64,000 nt of DNA from UKL13-3 sp040387195 (GCA_040387195.1 JAZKEF010000012.1:1-64000), one strand, 5' to 3'. Shown: positions 51,409 through 59,826, counted from the stretch's first letter. Translations and numbers: made by a program. The notes: generated from the letters alone by a model not told the origin.

Positions 51409-52854
51409 ATGCATACCGATATTCAGTTAGTTTCTAAAACGAACAATACCCTCTCCCTCTTTCTTCTTGCACACAAAAAAGCCAATTGGGCAAGTCTTGG
51501 TTTTGCCAAAAATGAAATTGCCTATATTGAAAAGAAAATAAAGGCCGATGAGCAGTTTATCACCATCAACCAATTTACACGATTGGTTTGCGTGCAACTC
51601 ATGGAAGAGTTTGAGAAGAAAAAAACATACCACGAAAAATTAGAATCCTTGCGCGGAGTCGGAAATAAATTATGCAGTACCCTGAATGCACATAAATATG
51701 ATACACTGCAATTACAATCAATTGATGAGCTTACCAGCGAACTGCTGGCGGTTACCGAAGGTTGCGCATTGAGTAATTATCAATTTCTAAAGTACAAGAG
51801 TAATAAGAAGGATAAGCATACACTGAAACATCTTGCAGTTATCAGTAAAAAAATAAGTAAGCAGGATTTGTCTTACATCAGTATTACCACCGATGCTGTT
51901 TTTAAAGCTAAAGATTTGGTAAACGAACCACAATCGTACCTTGATGCAGTAACCTTTGCAGATGAAATGAAAAGCATGGGTAAAAAAGCTGGATTTAAAG
52001 TTGAGGTGTTAAACAAAAAACAAATTGAATCGCTTAAAATGGGTGGGTTACTTGCTGTGAATATGGGCAGCCAGATTCCACCAACCTTTACCATCATGGA
52101 ATGGAAACCTAAAAAAACTAAAAACAAACATCCGTTGGTTTTGGTAGGAAAGGGTGTGGTATACGATACAGGTGGATTGAGTTTAAAACCAACGCACAAT
52201 TCGATGGACACTATGAAATGTGATATGGCAGGAGGTGCTGCGGTTGCCGCAACAATGTATGCCGTTGCCAAAGCCGAATTACCTTACCATGTAATTGCAT
52301 TGGTACCCGCTACCGATAACCGCCCGGGCGAAAATGCCTACACCCCGGGAGATGTAATTAAAATGTATGACGGACAAACCGTAGAAGTATTAAATACGGA
52401 TGCAGAAGGAAGAATGTTATTAGGCGATGCATTAGCCTATGCTAAAAAATACAAACCCGAATTGGTATTGGATTTCGCAACGCTTACCGGAGCTGCTGCT
52501 GCTGCCATCGGACAATACGGAATTGTGTGTATGGGAACTGCCGATGAAAAACAAAAAGCATTGTTAAAAGAAAGCGGAAACAATGTGTATGAGCGCCTGG
52601 TTGAATTCCCTTTCTGGGATGAATACGCCAAACTTATCAAGAGCGATCTGGCCGATATGAAAAATATTGGAGGCCCTGTAGCAGGTGCCATTACTGCAGG
52701 TAAGTTTTTAGAAAAATACACCGATTATCCATGGATGCATTTTGATATTGCCGGACCGGCTTATATTAGCAGTGCAGATAGCTACAGAGGAAAACAGGCT
52801 ACCGGTGTTGCTGTACGTATGTTGTTCGATTTTATAAAAAACATGAGTAAGTAA
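51409..52854 (+). CDS. pepA: Leucyl aminopeptidase (M17)
   Basis: A 481-residue cytosolic metallo-exopeptidase. The diagnostic NTDAEGRML lies at about 329-337, with the metal-site Lys in GKGVVYDTGG and Asp in MKCDMAGGAA. The C-terminal half is the catalytic domain; the N-terminal half (about 1-150) is the variable domain. It removes N-terminal residues from peptides. Confidence 0.94.
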   Translation: MHTDIQLVSKTNNTLSLFLLAHKKANWASLGFAKNEIAYIEKKIKADEQFITINQFTRLVCVQLMEEFEKKKTYHEKLESLRGVGNKLCSTLNAHKYDTLQLQSIDELTSELLAVTEGCALSNYQFLKYKSNKKDKHTLKHLAVISKKISKQDLSYISITTDAVFKAKDLVNEPQSYLDAVTFADEMKSMGKKAGFKVEVLNKKQIESLKMGGLLAVNMGSQIPPTFTIMEWKPKKTKNKHPLVLVGKGVVYDTGGLSLKPTHNSMDTMKCDMAGGAAVAATMYAVAKAELPYHVIALVPATDNRPGENAYTPGDVIKMYDGQTVEVLNTDAEGRMLLGDALAYAKKYKPELVLDFATLTGAAAAAIGQYGIVCMGTADEKQKALLKESGNNVYERLVEFPFWDEYAKLIKSDLADMKNIGGPVAGAITAGKFLEKYTDYPWMHFDIAGPAYISSADSYRGKQATGVAVRMLFDFIKNMSK

Positions 52855-52874
52855 TTTTAGTTCATTATTAATGG

Positions 52875-52906
52875 ATCATAGTTATGGCATAACAGTCAAC
52901 TATGAT
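52875..52906 (+). promoter_or_regulatory. Hairpin-forming inverted repeat before pdxA
   Basis: ATCATAGTT (52875-52883) and AACTATGAT (52898-52906), followed by GAACTATGAATCATT, a near-repeat. It belongs to the AACTATGA word class common in Bacteroidota spacers; it may form a weak RNA stem in the pdxA leader. Confidence 0.35.
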
Positions 52907-52938
52907 CTGTGAACTATGAATCATTAACTAAAAAACAA

Positions 52939-54006
52939 ATGAGTAAACTACCCATTATAGGCATTACACTTGGCGATGTGAACAGCATCAGTGTAGAAGT
53001 TATTATCAAAACATTATTGGATAGCCGCATTGCCGACTATTGTACTCCTGTGGTATACGGATCACCCAAAGTAATCTCATTCTGGAAAAAAATCATGGGT
53101 CATCCTGATTTTAACTTGAGTATAATTAAAAGTCTGGATCAGATTCACCACAAGAAACCTAATATTTTAGTTTGTTGGGAAGATGATGTAGAAATTAAAC
53201 CTGGCGAAGAAACGGCTATAGCAGGGAAGTATGCTTTTAAGTCGTTAGAGATGGCTACACAGGATGCGAAGGATGGTAAGATTCAGGCTATTGTTACCGG
53301 ACCTTTGAACAAACATAATGTAAATACTGCTGAGGTTCCTTTTACCGGGCATACCGAATATTTAGCACAGCAAGCAGGAACCGAAGATTATATCATGATG
53401 CTGGTAAGTGAAGATTTAAAAGTGGGATTAGTAACCGGACATGTTCCTCTAAGTGAAGTTGCAAAAAAAATAACCAAGGAAGGAATCCTGAAAAAGTTGC
53501 GCATTATGAATAAAAGTTTGCAAAATGATTTCAGCATTACCAAACCCAAAATTGCTGTATTGGGACTAAACCCGCATGCTGGTGATAATGGGCTATTGGG
53601 CAATGAAGACAAAGACATTATTGCAGCAGCAGTAAAGGCAGCACAGGGTGAAAATCTGATTGCTTATGGCCCCTATTCAAGTGATGGCTTTTTCGGTTCC
53701 CGTCAGTTCCGAAATTTTGATGCCGTATTGGCCATGTACCATGATCAGGGATTGATTCCGTTTAAATATTTAGCGTTTGATGATGGCGTAAATTACACAG
53801 CAGGACTACCATTTGTACGCACCTCTCCCGATCATGGAACAGCTTATGCTATTGCAGGTAAAAATGAAGCTTCCGAAACCTCGTTTCGCAATGCATTGTA
53901 TATGGCAATTGATATTGTAAGAACACGAAACGACAACTATGCAATTAAAGAACATCCGTTACCTTTTAGTCCGTTTAGAAAAGAACGTTTCAGGATTGAT
54001 TTTTAG
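52939..54006 (+). CDS. pdxA: 4-hydroxythreonine-4-phosphate dehydrogenase
   Basis: A 355-residue enzyme of pyridoxal phosphate biosynthesis. ATG 52939 (MSKLPIIGITLGDVNSI) is preferred over the in-frame GTG at 52909, which lies in the repeat region. Conserved metal and substrate motifs are GHTEYLAQQ and MYHDQGLIPFK, with PFVRTSPDHGTAY near the end. It oxidises 4-phosphohydroxythreonine so that it can condense with deoxyxylulose phosphate. Alone in its transcript, closed by a terminator. Confidence 0.94.
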   Translation: MSKLPIIGITLGDVNSISVEVIIKTLLDSRIADYCTPVVYGSPKVISFWKKIMGHPDFNLSIIKSLDQIHHKKPNILVCWEDDVEIKPGEETAIAGKYAFKSLEMATQDAKDGKIQAIVTGPLNKHNVNTAEVPFTGHTEYLAQQAGTEDYIMMLVSEDLKVGLVTGHVPLSEVAKKITKEGILKKLRIMNKSLQNDFSITKPKIAVLGLNPHAGDNGLLGNEDKDIIAAAVKAAQGENLIAYGPYSSDGFFGSRQFRNFDAVLAMYHDQGLIPFKYLAFDDGVNYTAGLPFVRTSPDHGTAYAIAGKNEASETSFRNALYMAIDIVRTRNDNYAIKEHPLPFSPFRKERFRIDF

Positions 54007-54023
54007 TTCGAAACTGCCATATT

Positions 54024-54062
54024 AAAAAGCGCATTATTCCGGCAAGGATCATGCGCTTTTTT
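54024..54062 (+). terminator. Terminator after pdxA
   Basis: AAAAAGCGCAT (54024-54034) and ATGCGCTTTTT (54051-54061), 11-bp perfect stem with a 16-nt loop, followed by a T run. Confidence 0.8.
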
Positions 54063-54120
54063 GTTGTACTCCAATGCTCTTACTTGAACTTGTATGCCGG
54101 GTAGAACGATTGGCAAGAAC

Positions 54121-54151
54121 ATAAAAAAAACGCATACCCAAAGGATATGCG
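54121..54151 (-). terminator. Terminator of rplU-rpmA
   Basis: CGCATACCC (54131-54139) and GGATATGCG (54143-54151) with one wobble and a 3-nt loop, followed on the minus strand by TTTTTTTT (54130-54123). Just past the rpmA stop. Confidence 0.8.
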
Positions 54152-54175
54152 CTTTACTCAAGAAATTTACCTGAA

Positions 54176-54442
54176 TTATGCTTTTGCTTCTACCGGTGCG
54201 ATAGATACAAATGAGCGGTCGTTTGCTTTCTTTTTGAAAACTACTTTACCGTCAATTAAAGCAAACAGGGTATGGTCTTTTCCAATACCAACGTTATCGC
54301 CAGGGTGGTGCTTAGTTCCACGTTGACGAACGATGATATTTCCTGCGATTGCAGCCTGACCACCAAATATTTTTACGCCCAAGCGCTTGCTATGCGACTC
54401 GCGACCATTCTTCGAACTACCTGCCCCTTTTTTGTGTGCCAT
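54176..54442 (-). CDS. rpmA: Large ribosomal subunit protein bL27
   Basis: An 88-residue bL27: N-terminal MAHKKGAGSSKNGRESHSKRLGVKIFGGQA and RQRGTKHHPGDNVG. There is no extra N-terminal processed extension as in Firmicutes. It is cotranscribed with rplU, the usual order. Confidence 0.97.
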   Translation of the reverse strand: MAHKKGAGSSKNGRESHSKRLGVKIFGGQAAIAGNIIVRQRGTKHHPGDNVGIGKDHTLFALIDGKVVFKKKANDRSFVSIAPVEAKA

Positions 54443-54473
54443 GTCTTTATTCTAATTAAAAGGTTGTTACTAA

Positions 54474-54785
54474 TTATGCGTTGATTGACTCAATCTGGAT
54501 TTTTGTAAAGTACTGACGGTGACCGTTCATCTTACGGTATCCTTTTCTACGTTTCTTCTTGAAAACGATTACTTTGTCACCTTTTAAGTGTGTTAATACT
54601 TTAGCTTTCACTGAAGCACCATCAACTTTAGGTAATCCTACTTTTACTTGTCCGTTATTGTCAACTAACAATACGTCATTCAGTTCAATGCTGGCGCCTT
54701 CCTCTTGTTGTAATCTGTGTACATAAAGAGTTTGGTCTTTTTCTACTTTGAACTGTTGGCCAGCGATTTCCACTATTGCAAACAT
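54474..54785 (-). CDS. rplU: Large ribosomal subunit protein bL21
   Basis: A 103-residue bL21 with N-terminal MFAIVEIAGQQFKVEKDQTLYV and C-terminal KKRRKGYRKMNGHRQYFTKIQI. The leader is A-rich without a Shine-Dalgarno, unlike rpsU. It heads the rplU-rpmA operon with its own promoter. Confidence 0.97.
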   Translation of the reverse strand: MFAIVEIAGQQFKVEKDQTLYVHRLQQEEGASIELNDVLLVDNNGQVKVGLPKVDGASVKAKVLTHLKGDKVIVFKKKRRKGYRKMNGHRQYFTKIQIESINA

Positions 54786-54817
54786 ATATTTATCTATTTA
54801 TTTTGTTTAAAGGACGG

Positions 54818-54848
54818 CAAAGATATGCCTATGCACATTGAAAACCAA
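54818..54848 (-). promoter_or_regulatory. Promoter of rplU-rpmA
   Basis: On the minus strand there is TTG (54848-54846), a 20-nt spacer and TATCTTTG (54825-54818), followed by CCGTCC as at rpsU. Confidence 0.7.
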
Positions 54849-55156
54849 GCAATCCCACATTTTTTTGTAGAACTTCTTTCATCGGGCCGTAAATGTAGCT
54901 AAAATACTGAAAATCAACAATAATTGAATAATTAAGTACTCCGTGGTGTTATCATTAATGTGCAACTGCCAATCGCAGGGTTTGAACTCCGGTAGCCGTA
55001 TAAATGCTTACCCGGTACTTCCCTTTACCGTTCGGCAATCCGTTTTAACATTCATTCAATGATAATGAAAGTAAGGCAGATTAGAAAAATACGTCAGTTA
55101 ACGTATTCCAGCACGTGTTCCGTTCTCTTAACTTCGGCTCACTCACATACGAACCT
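54849..55156. other. Spacer between rplU and the hypothetical gene at 55157
   Basis: No intact gene. It holds the decayed T9SS-domain fragment (54955-55044). A GTG at 55115 extends the next frame but is not convincing as a start. Confidence 0.55.
54955..55044 (-). pseudogene. Fragment of a T9SS C-terminal sorting domain
   Basis: The minus-strand frame reads NGLPNGKGKYRVSIYTATGV, then QTLRLAVAH and a stop (TAA at 54955-54957). This resembles the end of a sorting domain (LPNGKYRVSIY-type strand, then a strand ending the protein). Upstream, a TAA at 55045-55047 closes the frame, and no larger related frame exists. I interpret it as the remnant of a deleted cargo gene. The match is short, so chance similarity is possible. 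Confidence 0.4.
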
Positions 55157-55486
55157 ATGGATACTACTCAAAATATGCTCATTCAACTGATGCTGACTGC
55201 CTGTGAAAAAATTGACATTAAACAATGGGACACGATAAAACCACATGCCGAACATGAATTTAAAGGGTTGCTGATAATGCTGGAATGGATTAACAAGATG
55301 AACCGCCAAAATGAAATGAGCACGGAACAGGCGCGCATTCATATCGACATTCAAAAGAACACGATGCGTACTCGATTAATGACACTTCCCAATATTAGCA
55401 TGATGGACGCTGAACATATTATCAATACCGCCATAGACAGCATACGCAAGAAATTGTATGAACAAATGGATTGGGTGATCATATAG
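55157..55486 (+). CDS. Hypothetical protein, alpha-helical
   Basis: A 109-residue protein from ATG 55157 (MDTTQNMLIQLMLTACEKID); a GTG 14 codons upstream is possible. It is predicted mostly helical (EFKGLLIMLEWINKMNRQNEMS, TEQARIHIDIQKNTMRTRLMTL), with no signal peptide, membrane segment or motif I recognise. Convergent with the alpha/beta hydrolase. Function unknown; coding status is supported by coherent codon use and length. Confidence 0.55.
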   Translation: MDTTQNMLIQLMLTACEKIDIKQWDTIKPHAEHEFKGLLIMLEWINKMNRQNEMSTEQARIHIDIQKNTMRTRLMTLPNISMMDAEHIINTAIDSIRKKLYEQMDWVII

Positions 55487-55568
55487 AAATTTCGGATTGC
55501 GGAATTTCGATTGCGAAATAACGAGGATGATTCTTTGCCTATTGCCTTCCCTTATTCCGCACCTTTGC

Positions 55569-56462
55569 TCATTCCGAACTCCGCATTTCTCTTGCTGCTT
55601 GCGGAGTATTGATGAACGTTTGTATTGCCGCATTTACATCTGCGGCTTTTTCGAGTTGCACAAAATGTCCGGCTTGCGGAATCATTCTAAAGGAAGCACT
55701 TGGTATTAAGGCAGCCGCTTTTTTAGCAATACTCTCGGGCGTTTCGCCAAAGTGAACAAGTGTGTTTGGAATCAACGCATCCTTCTCGCCAAATAGAATA
55801 AGTGTTGGGGTTGTGATGTTCGGCAAATATTGTTGCACCTGTTCATTAAGCATACCTTTAATACTCGACAGACTCATATCTCTCCATTCTTTCATGGCGT
55901 GTGCATTCATAATGGCTTTAAGTTCTTCAATAATGGTTGAACTTTCGTTTTGGGTATTGAAAAAACTCTGGCGAATGGCTGATTCCAGATGGAACTCGTC
56001 AGCATAAAACAAGGTTCCCATATTCAGCATTCCATTCATCATCATTACTTCGTGTGCCGCAAAATGTTCCAATCCTGCCGAAGCCACCAATACCAATTTA
56101 TCAATTAAATGCGGATACCGCAATGCGATAATTAACGCAATCTGCCCTCCCATTGAATGTCCCGTGAGTACCACATTTTTCAATTCCATTTTTTCAATGA
56201 AACGCACTACACATTCTGCATAAAAAAACATGGTATACGGGTAATCACCACGTGAAGAGTAACCATTACCGGGCAAATCGATGGCTATGCACCGGTTGGT
56301 TTTACGCAACTCAGCTATCTGGTATTTCCATACGGGGGCATAATTGGCCAAGCCATGAATAAACAATATGGTTTGAGTACCGCTCCCCTCATCCATGTAA
56401 TTGATATGGATATTTTGATGAATAGCAAACTGGTGGTGGGTAAACGGATATTTAACGAGCAT
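55569..56462 (-). CDS. Alpha/beta hydrolase
   Basis: A 297-residue serine hydrolase with the nucleophile S103 in GHSMGGQ, oxyanion HGL (36-38), and acid and histidine in FGEKDALIP and PQAGHFVQLEKA. No signal peptide. It is encoded just downstream of phaC on the same strand but separated from it by a terminator. Polymer or acyl-ester turnover linked to the PHA cluster is possible; without experiment the substrate is open. Confidence 0.85.
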   Translation of the reverse strand: MLVKYPFTHHQFAIHQNIHINYMDEGSGTQTILFIHGLANYAPVWKYQIAELRKTNRCIAIDLPGNGYSSRGDYPYTMFFYAECVVRFIEKMELKNVVLTGHSMGGQIALIIALRYPHLIDKLVLVASAGLEHFAAHEVMMMNGMLNMGTLFYADEFHLESAIRQSFFNTQNESSTIIEELKAIMNAHAMKEWRDMSLSSIKGMLNEQVQQYLPNITTPTLILFGEKDALIPNTLVHFGETPESIAKKAAALIPSASFRMIPQAGHFVQLEKAADVNAAIQTFINTPQAAREMRSSE

Positions 56463-56485
56463 TGATACGATTGAGTAATAAAAAA

Positions 56486-56515
56486 ACAGACGTCCATGAA
56501 ATCATGAACGTCTGT
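56486..56515 (-). terminator. Terminator after phaC
   Basis: ACAGACGTCCATG (56486-56498) and CATGAACGTCTGT (56503-56515), 13 bp with one wobble, and T run on the minus strand. It separates phaC from the alpha/beta hydrolase. Confidence 0.85.
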
Positions 56516-56539
56516 AAAGATAACCTTTAATATCGGTAA

Positions 56540-57598
56540 TTACGACTTACTGGCAACCCATGCAGCTACTTTAGGTGCTAATTCCTTTTGTGATTTAGCT
56601 CCAACAAATACACCGATGTGTCCACCCGGAAATGCATACTCTTCTTTATCCTTTGAACCTATGGCTTTCATTACAGGAGTAGTCGATGCATTCGGAATAA
56701 TTGTATCTTCCGTTGCAAAGATATTTAAAAAAGGAACGGTCATGTTTTTCAAATCTACTTTACGTCCGCCTAATTCAAACTCTCCTTTAATCAACTTATT
56801 TCCCTGCCATAAATCCTTAATGTATTTACGGAACATTTCACCTGCCTGATCCGGCATATCTGCTTTCCATTTTTCCATACGAAGGAAATTGGCCAGTTTA
56901 GCCTCATCCTGCATTAAATCGATGGCATTGATATATTTTGAATATGGAGCACTCGGTTTTAACATACTGAATCCGCTATCAATCATATCAGCAGGAATCA
57001 ACCCACCACAACTGTCTACCATCGCATCGATATCAATGTCTTTGGTCCAGCGGTACAACATGCACTCATTGCCACCAAAATCAAATGGAGCTACATATAC
57101 AGTAAGTGATTGTAGTTTCTCCGGATGTAATGCCGCAAAGATGGTACTGAATGTTCCACCCTGACAGATTCCCATTTTATGAATTTTTTTATTGCCTGTT
57201 GATTTACGCACAAAGTCAACCGCATCATTCATAAATCCTAAAATATAATCTTCCATCGTTAAGTAACGGTGTTGCTTTTTAGGATACCCCCAGTCCATGA
57301 TGTATACATCCAAACCTTCATCCAGCAACTTCTTCATCAAACTTCTGTCGGGTTGCAAATCCAAAACATCGTGGCGATTCATGATTGCAAATGATACCAA
57401 CACCGGAATTTTAACTTTTGCCGGAGTATCTCTTTTATAGTGGTATAATTTTACCAGGTCATTTTGCCAAACCAACTCTTTAGGTGTCTGGCCAACCTGC
57501 ACATCTTCAACTTTTTGTAGCAACTCGTAACCTTTCACCAATTTTTCGCTGGTTTTGGTCATTTCTTCCATCAAACCTGCAACATTCATATTCATCAT
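56540..57598 (-). CDS. phaC: Class III polyhydroxyalkanoate synthase catalytic subunit
   Basis: A 352-residue PhaC, the length of class III. The lipase-like box GICQGGTF holds the nucleophile C145; the catalytic Asp and His are D298 (ATEDTIIP) and H327 (PGGHIG). It polymerises (R)-3-hydroxyacyl-CoA. Class III enzymes need a second subunit, PhaE, here encoded immediately upstream and separated by a terminator, so the two may be made from the same readthrough transcript or separately. Confidence 0.94.
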   Translation of the reverse strand: MMNMNVAGLMEEMTKTSEKLVKGYELLQKVEDVQVGQTPKELVWQNDLVKLYHYKRDTPAKVKIPVLVSFAIMNRHDVLDLQPDRSLMKKLLDEGLDVYIMDWGYPKKQHRYLTMEDYILGFMNDAVDFVRKSTGNKKIHKMGICQGGTFSTIFAALHPEKLQSLTVYVAPFDFGGNECMLYRWTKDIDIDAMVDSCGGLIPADMIDSGFSMLKPSAPYSKYINAIDLMQDEAKLANFLRMEKWKADMPDQAGEMFRKYIKDLWQGNKLIKGEFELGGRKVDLKNMTVPFLNIFATEDTIIPNASTTPVMKAIGSKDKEEYAFPGGHIGVFVGAKSQKELAPKVAAWVASKS

Positions 57599-57653
57599 AA
57601 GTCTTGTTTTACTATTTGTGTGTTTCGAATTAAGAACTTTTATCCGATAAAAA

Positions 57654-57699
57654 AAGCCACAGGCTTCACAGATTGAAGAATCGGTGAAATCTGTGGCTT
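57654..57699 (-). terminator. Terminator between phaE-like gene and phaC
   Basis: AAGCCACAG (57654-57662) and CTGTGGCTT (57691-57699) with a further inner stem (TTCAC/GTGAA), then TTTTTT on the minus strand. An imperfect but long hairpin that should reduce readthrough from the phaE-like gene into phaC. Confidence 0.75.
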
Positions 57700-57718
57700 A
57701 GTATGATATCAAATAAGA

Positions 57719-59011
57719 TTACGCTTTGGTAGCTTTTTTAGCTGCTGGCTTTGCAACTTCTTCAGCAACTATATCCGTATCCAGTTGTTTTTCCAACATG
57801 GTGATACGTTTTTTCATTTCGTAAATGGTTTTGTAAGTCTCATCCATTTCCGAACGTGTAATCACAGGCATTTTTTCCATTGCTTTTTCCATTTGCTGGT
57901 TGATGGTCATTTTCATTTTGTTTCCAAATGAATTCATCTCTGCTTGCATTTTTGAATACTCATCTGTAGAGAATAATTCAACAAAATGCTTATCGCTGAT
58001 GGTTAACCATGTTGTGTAAAGGTTCGTGAAATCTTTTACATCAGCTCCATTACGTACTTGTGTGTATACAGTTTCTGCCAATTCATTCATAGCGTTCATT
58101 CCTGTATTGTACATGATGTATTGCATTTCAGTGCTTTTCATTTGGTATTGAGCAAACTCATTAGCCAATTCTTTCACAGTGTTCATTTGTTGCGTATTGC
58201 TGTTGTTACCCATCAATTTCATCATTGGAGCAAAAGCGCTGTTCATTTGGTTGTTCATGTTATTATACATGTCCATAACCTGTGTAAACATACCGCTGTT
58301 ATTAGGCATCATGTTAGCCATGTTAGCTTTCATGCTGTCAAACATTCCTTTGTTTGAATCCATCATGTTGTTCATGTTGGTTTTAAACATATCCATACCC
58401 GGCATTGCCATCATGTTTTTGTTAAAATCATTCATGTTAAACATTTTGTCCATCATGTCTTTAAACATTGGTGCATTAAACATGTTTTTAAATGTTTCCA
58501 TGTCAAACGATTTGTCGTTCATCGATTTGAACATCGGCATCCACAATTGGAACATGTTCATGTACATTTCCGAATTGTTGAACATACCACTCATCATGTT
58601 TTTTGCATCCATGTTGTTGTAGTTTTTCATCATTTCGCTGTACGTGTTGTTCATGCTGTTCAACCAGTTTTGATACATAGTAGTCATGTTGTTCATGTTA
58701 GCAGTCATGCTATCCATGTTCATCATGTTACCAAAGTTTGGCATATTGCTCATCATTGGATTATTACCCATCATGTTTTTAGCCATTTCCATTTGGTTGT
58801 TCAGGTAAGTGTTGTAAAACTCCATTGGGTTGTTCATTTTGTTTTCTCCATTGTTAAAGAAAGCCATTTGTGAATCATACCATTTTTTGAAGAATTCAGA
58901 ATTCATGTTTTCTGTAAACATTTTTTGCATGTTTTCAGTAGCTGAAGTCATTTTTTCAACAGCTTCTTTTTGAGCAGTTGTAAAAGTTTCGAATAAATTT
59001 TTAGTTTCCAT
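57719..59011 (-). CDS. phaE: PhaE-like PHA synthase subunit, methionine-rich
   Basis: A 430-residue protein from ATG 59011. By my count about 79 residues (18%) are methionine, with many asparagines, mainly in residues 20-260 (KNMMGNNPMM, MNNMTTMYQNW, PMFKDMMDKM). The last 150 residues are more ordinary and helical (TVKELANEFAQYQMKS, TEMQYIMYNTG) and end in a Lys/Ala tail (AAKKATKA) like PhaE and phasins. Position next to class III phaC supports PhaE function, but the family match is by layout rather than a fixed motif. The strong Met content is very unusual. Confidence 0.72.
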   Translation of the reverse strand: METKNLFETFTTAQKEAVEKMTSATENMQKMFTENMNSEFFKKWYDSQMAFFNNGENKMNNPMEFYNTYLNNQMEMAKNMMGNNPMMSNMPNFGNMMNMDSMTANMNNMTTMYQNWLNSMNNTYSEMMKNYNNMDAKNMMSGMFNNSEMYMNMFQLWMPMFKSMNDKSFDMETFKNMFNAPMFKDMMDKMFNMNDFNKNMMAMPGMDMFKTNMNNMMDSNKGMFDSMKANMANMMPNNSGMFTQVMDMYNNMNNQMNSAFAPMMKLMGNNSNTQQMNTVKELANEFAQYQMKSTEMQYIMYNTGMNAMNELAETVYTQVRNGADVKDFTNLYTTWLTISDKHFVELFSTDEYSKMQAEMNSFGNKMKMTINQQMEKAMEKMPVITRSEMDETYKTIYEMKKRITMLEKQLDTDIVAEEVAKPAAKKATKA

Positions 59012-59054
59012 GTTATAGTTTTTGTTATGTTTTGTCTTGATTGTAAATCGGGGG

Positions 59055-59083
59055 CAAAATTAGGCTCATTCCCTGTCCGGCAA
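59055..59083 (-). promoter_or_regulatory. Promoter of the phaE-like gene
   Basis: On the minus strand there is TTG (59083-59081), an 18-nt spacer and TAATTTTG (59062-59055), followed by CCCCCG. Confidence 0.7.
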
Positions 59084-59281
59084 TAAAGTTAGGGTTATCT
59101 TATTCGGTACAAATCGTTAGCATTTCGGGCCATAATCCTTTTCTAGAGCCACTATCTAAGCTTTGCGCAAATGCATGACTTTTGTCAAACCCATACCGGA
59201 TACGTAAAAACAGGCGTTTTTGACCATTTATAGCGAACGCTTATTCATTTTAAAGCCTATATAAGCGTCAAAAACATCTTC

Positions 59282-59310
59282 TTGCATATACTATTGAAGT
59301 TATTAATTTG
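59282..59310 (+). promoter_or_regulatory. Promoter of phaJ
   Basis: TTG (59282-59284), an 18-nt spacer and TTAATTTG (59303-59310), 7 of 8 to TAnnTTTG, giving a leader of about 30 nt. Confidence 0.55.
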
Positions 59311-59346
59311 CAGCCAACATATTTTTAACCTATAAAAACGAAACAA

Positions 59347-59763
59347 ATGGCAGCACCTAAAGTAGGAGACGTATTTACGCATGACATTACGTACACACAA
59401 GAACAAGTAAACCTTTACGCACAAATTAGTGGCGATGTGAATCCACTGCATATTGATGAGGCTGCCGGAAAAGCAAGCATGTTTGGCCGCAATATCATTC
59501 ACGGACATTTCAGCGCAAGTGTATTCACAAAGATATTTGGTGTATTGTATCATGCAGAAGGTCACATCTACATGAAACAGAACAATACATTTCTGAAACC
59601 CATGTTTGTAAATACTCCATATCAGGCAGTAATTACAGTTAAAGAAATCTTCCCTGAAAAAAACCGCGTGCTGTATGAAACCAAAGTAATTGATGTAGCC
59701 ACCGGTGCCGATACCATTGTTGGTGAAGCTTTATTGATGAACAAAGCACAATACGTGTGGTAA
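59347..59763 (+). CDS. phaJ: (R)-specific enoyl-CoA hydratase (MaoC/PhaJ)
   Basis: A 138-residue MaoC-like hot-dog protein. The R-hydratase motif with D30 and H35 is GDVNPLHIDEAAGKASMFGRNIIHG. It hydrates trans-2-enoyl-CoA from beta-oxidation to (R)-3-hydroxyacyl-CoA, the PhaC substrate. It is divergent from the phaE-like gene, so one spacer controls polymer synthesis and substrate supply. Alone on its transcript, ended by a strong terminator. Confidence 0.92.
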   Translation: MAAPKVGDVFTHDITYTQEQVNLYAQISGDVNPLHIDEAAGKASMFGRNIIHGHFSASVFTKIFGVLYHAEGHIYMKQNNTFLKPMFVNTPYQAVITVKEIFPEKNRVLYETKVIDVATGADTIVGEALLMNKAQYVW

Positions 59764-59770
59764 TACTATA

Positions 59771-59826
59771 AATCCGAAAAAAAAGCGCTCCGACTCATCT
59801 CTGAATCGGAGCGCTTTTTTTCGGAT
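59771..59826 (+). terminator. Terminator after phaJ
   Basis: AATCCGAAAAAAAAGCGCTC-type left arm (59771-59794) and its near-perfect partner (59804-59826) form a long GC-cored stem with T run. Probably bidirectional with the convergent htrA. Confidence 0.88.

Larger units (their letters stand above)
59012..59346. other. Divergent promoter region between phaE-like gene and phaJ
   Basis: This 335-bp spacer has no gene. It holds two promoters facing apart: minus (59055-59083) for the phaE-like gene and plus (59282-59310) for phaJ. Confidence 0.7.

Noticed and set aside
58058..58873. Several long open frames on the plus strand, hydrophobic or His-rich
   Set aside because: They are the antisense of the Met-rich phaE-like gene; ATG codons read as CAT on the other strand and stops are rare there.
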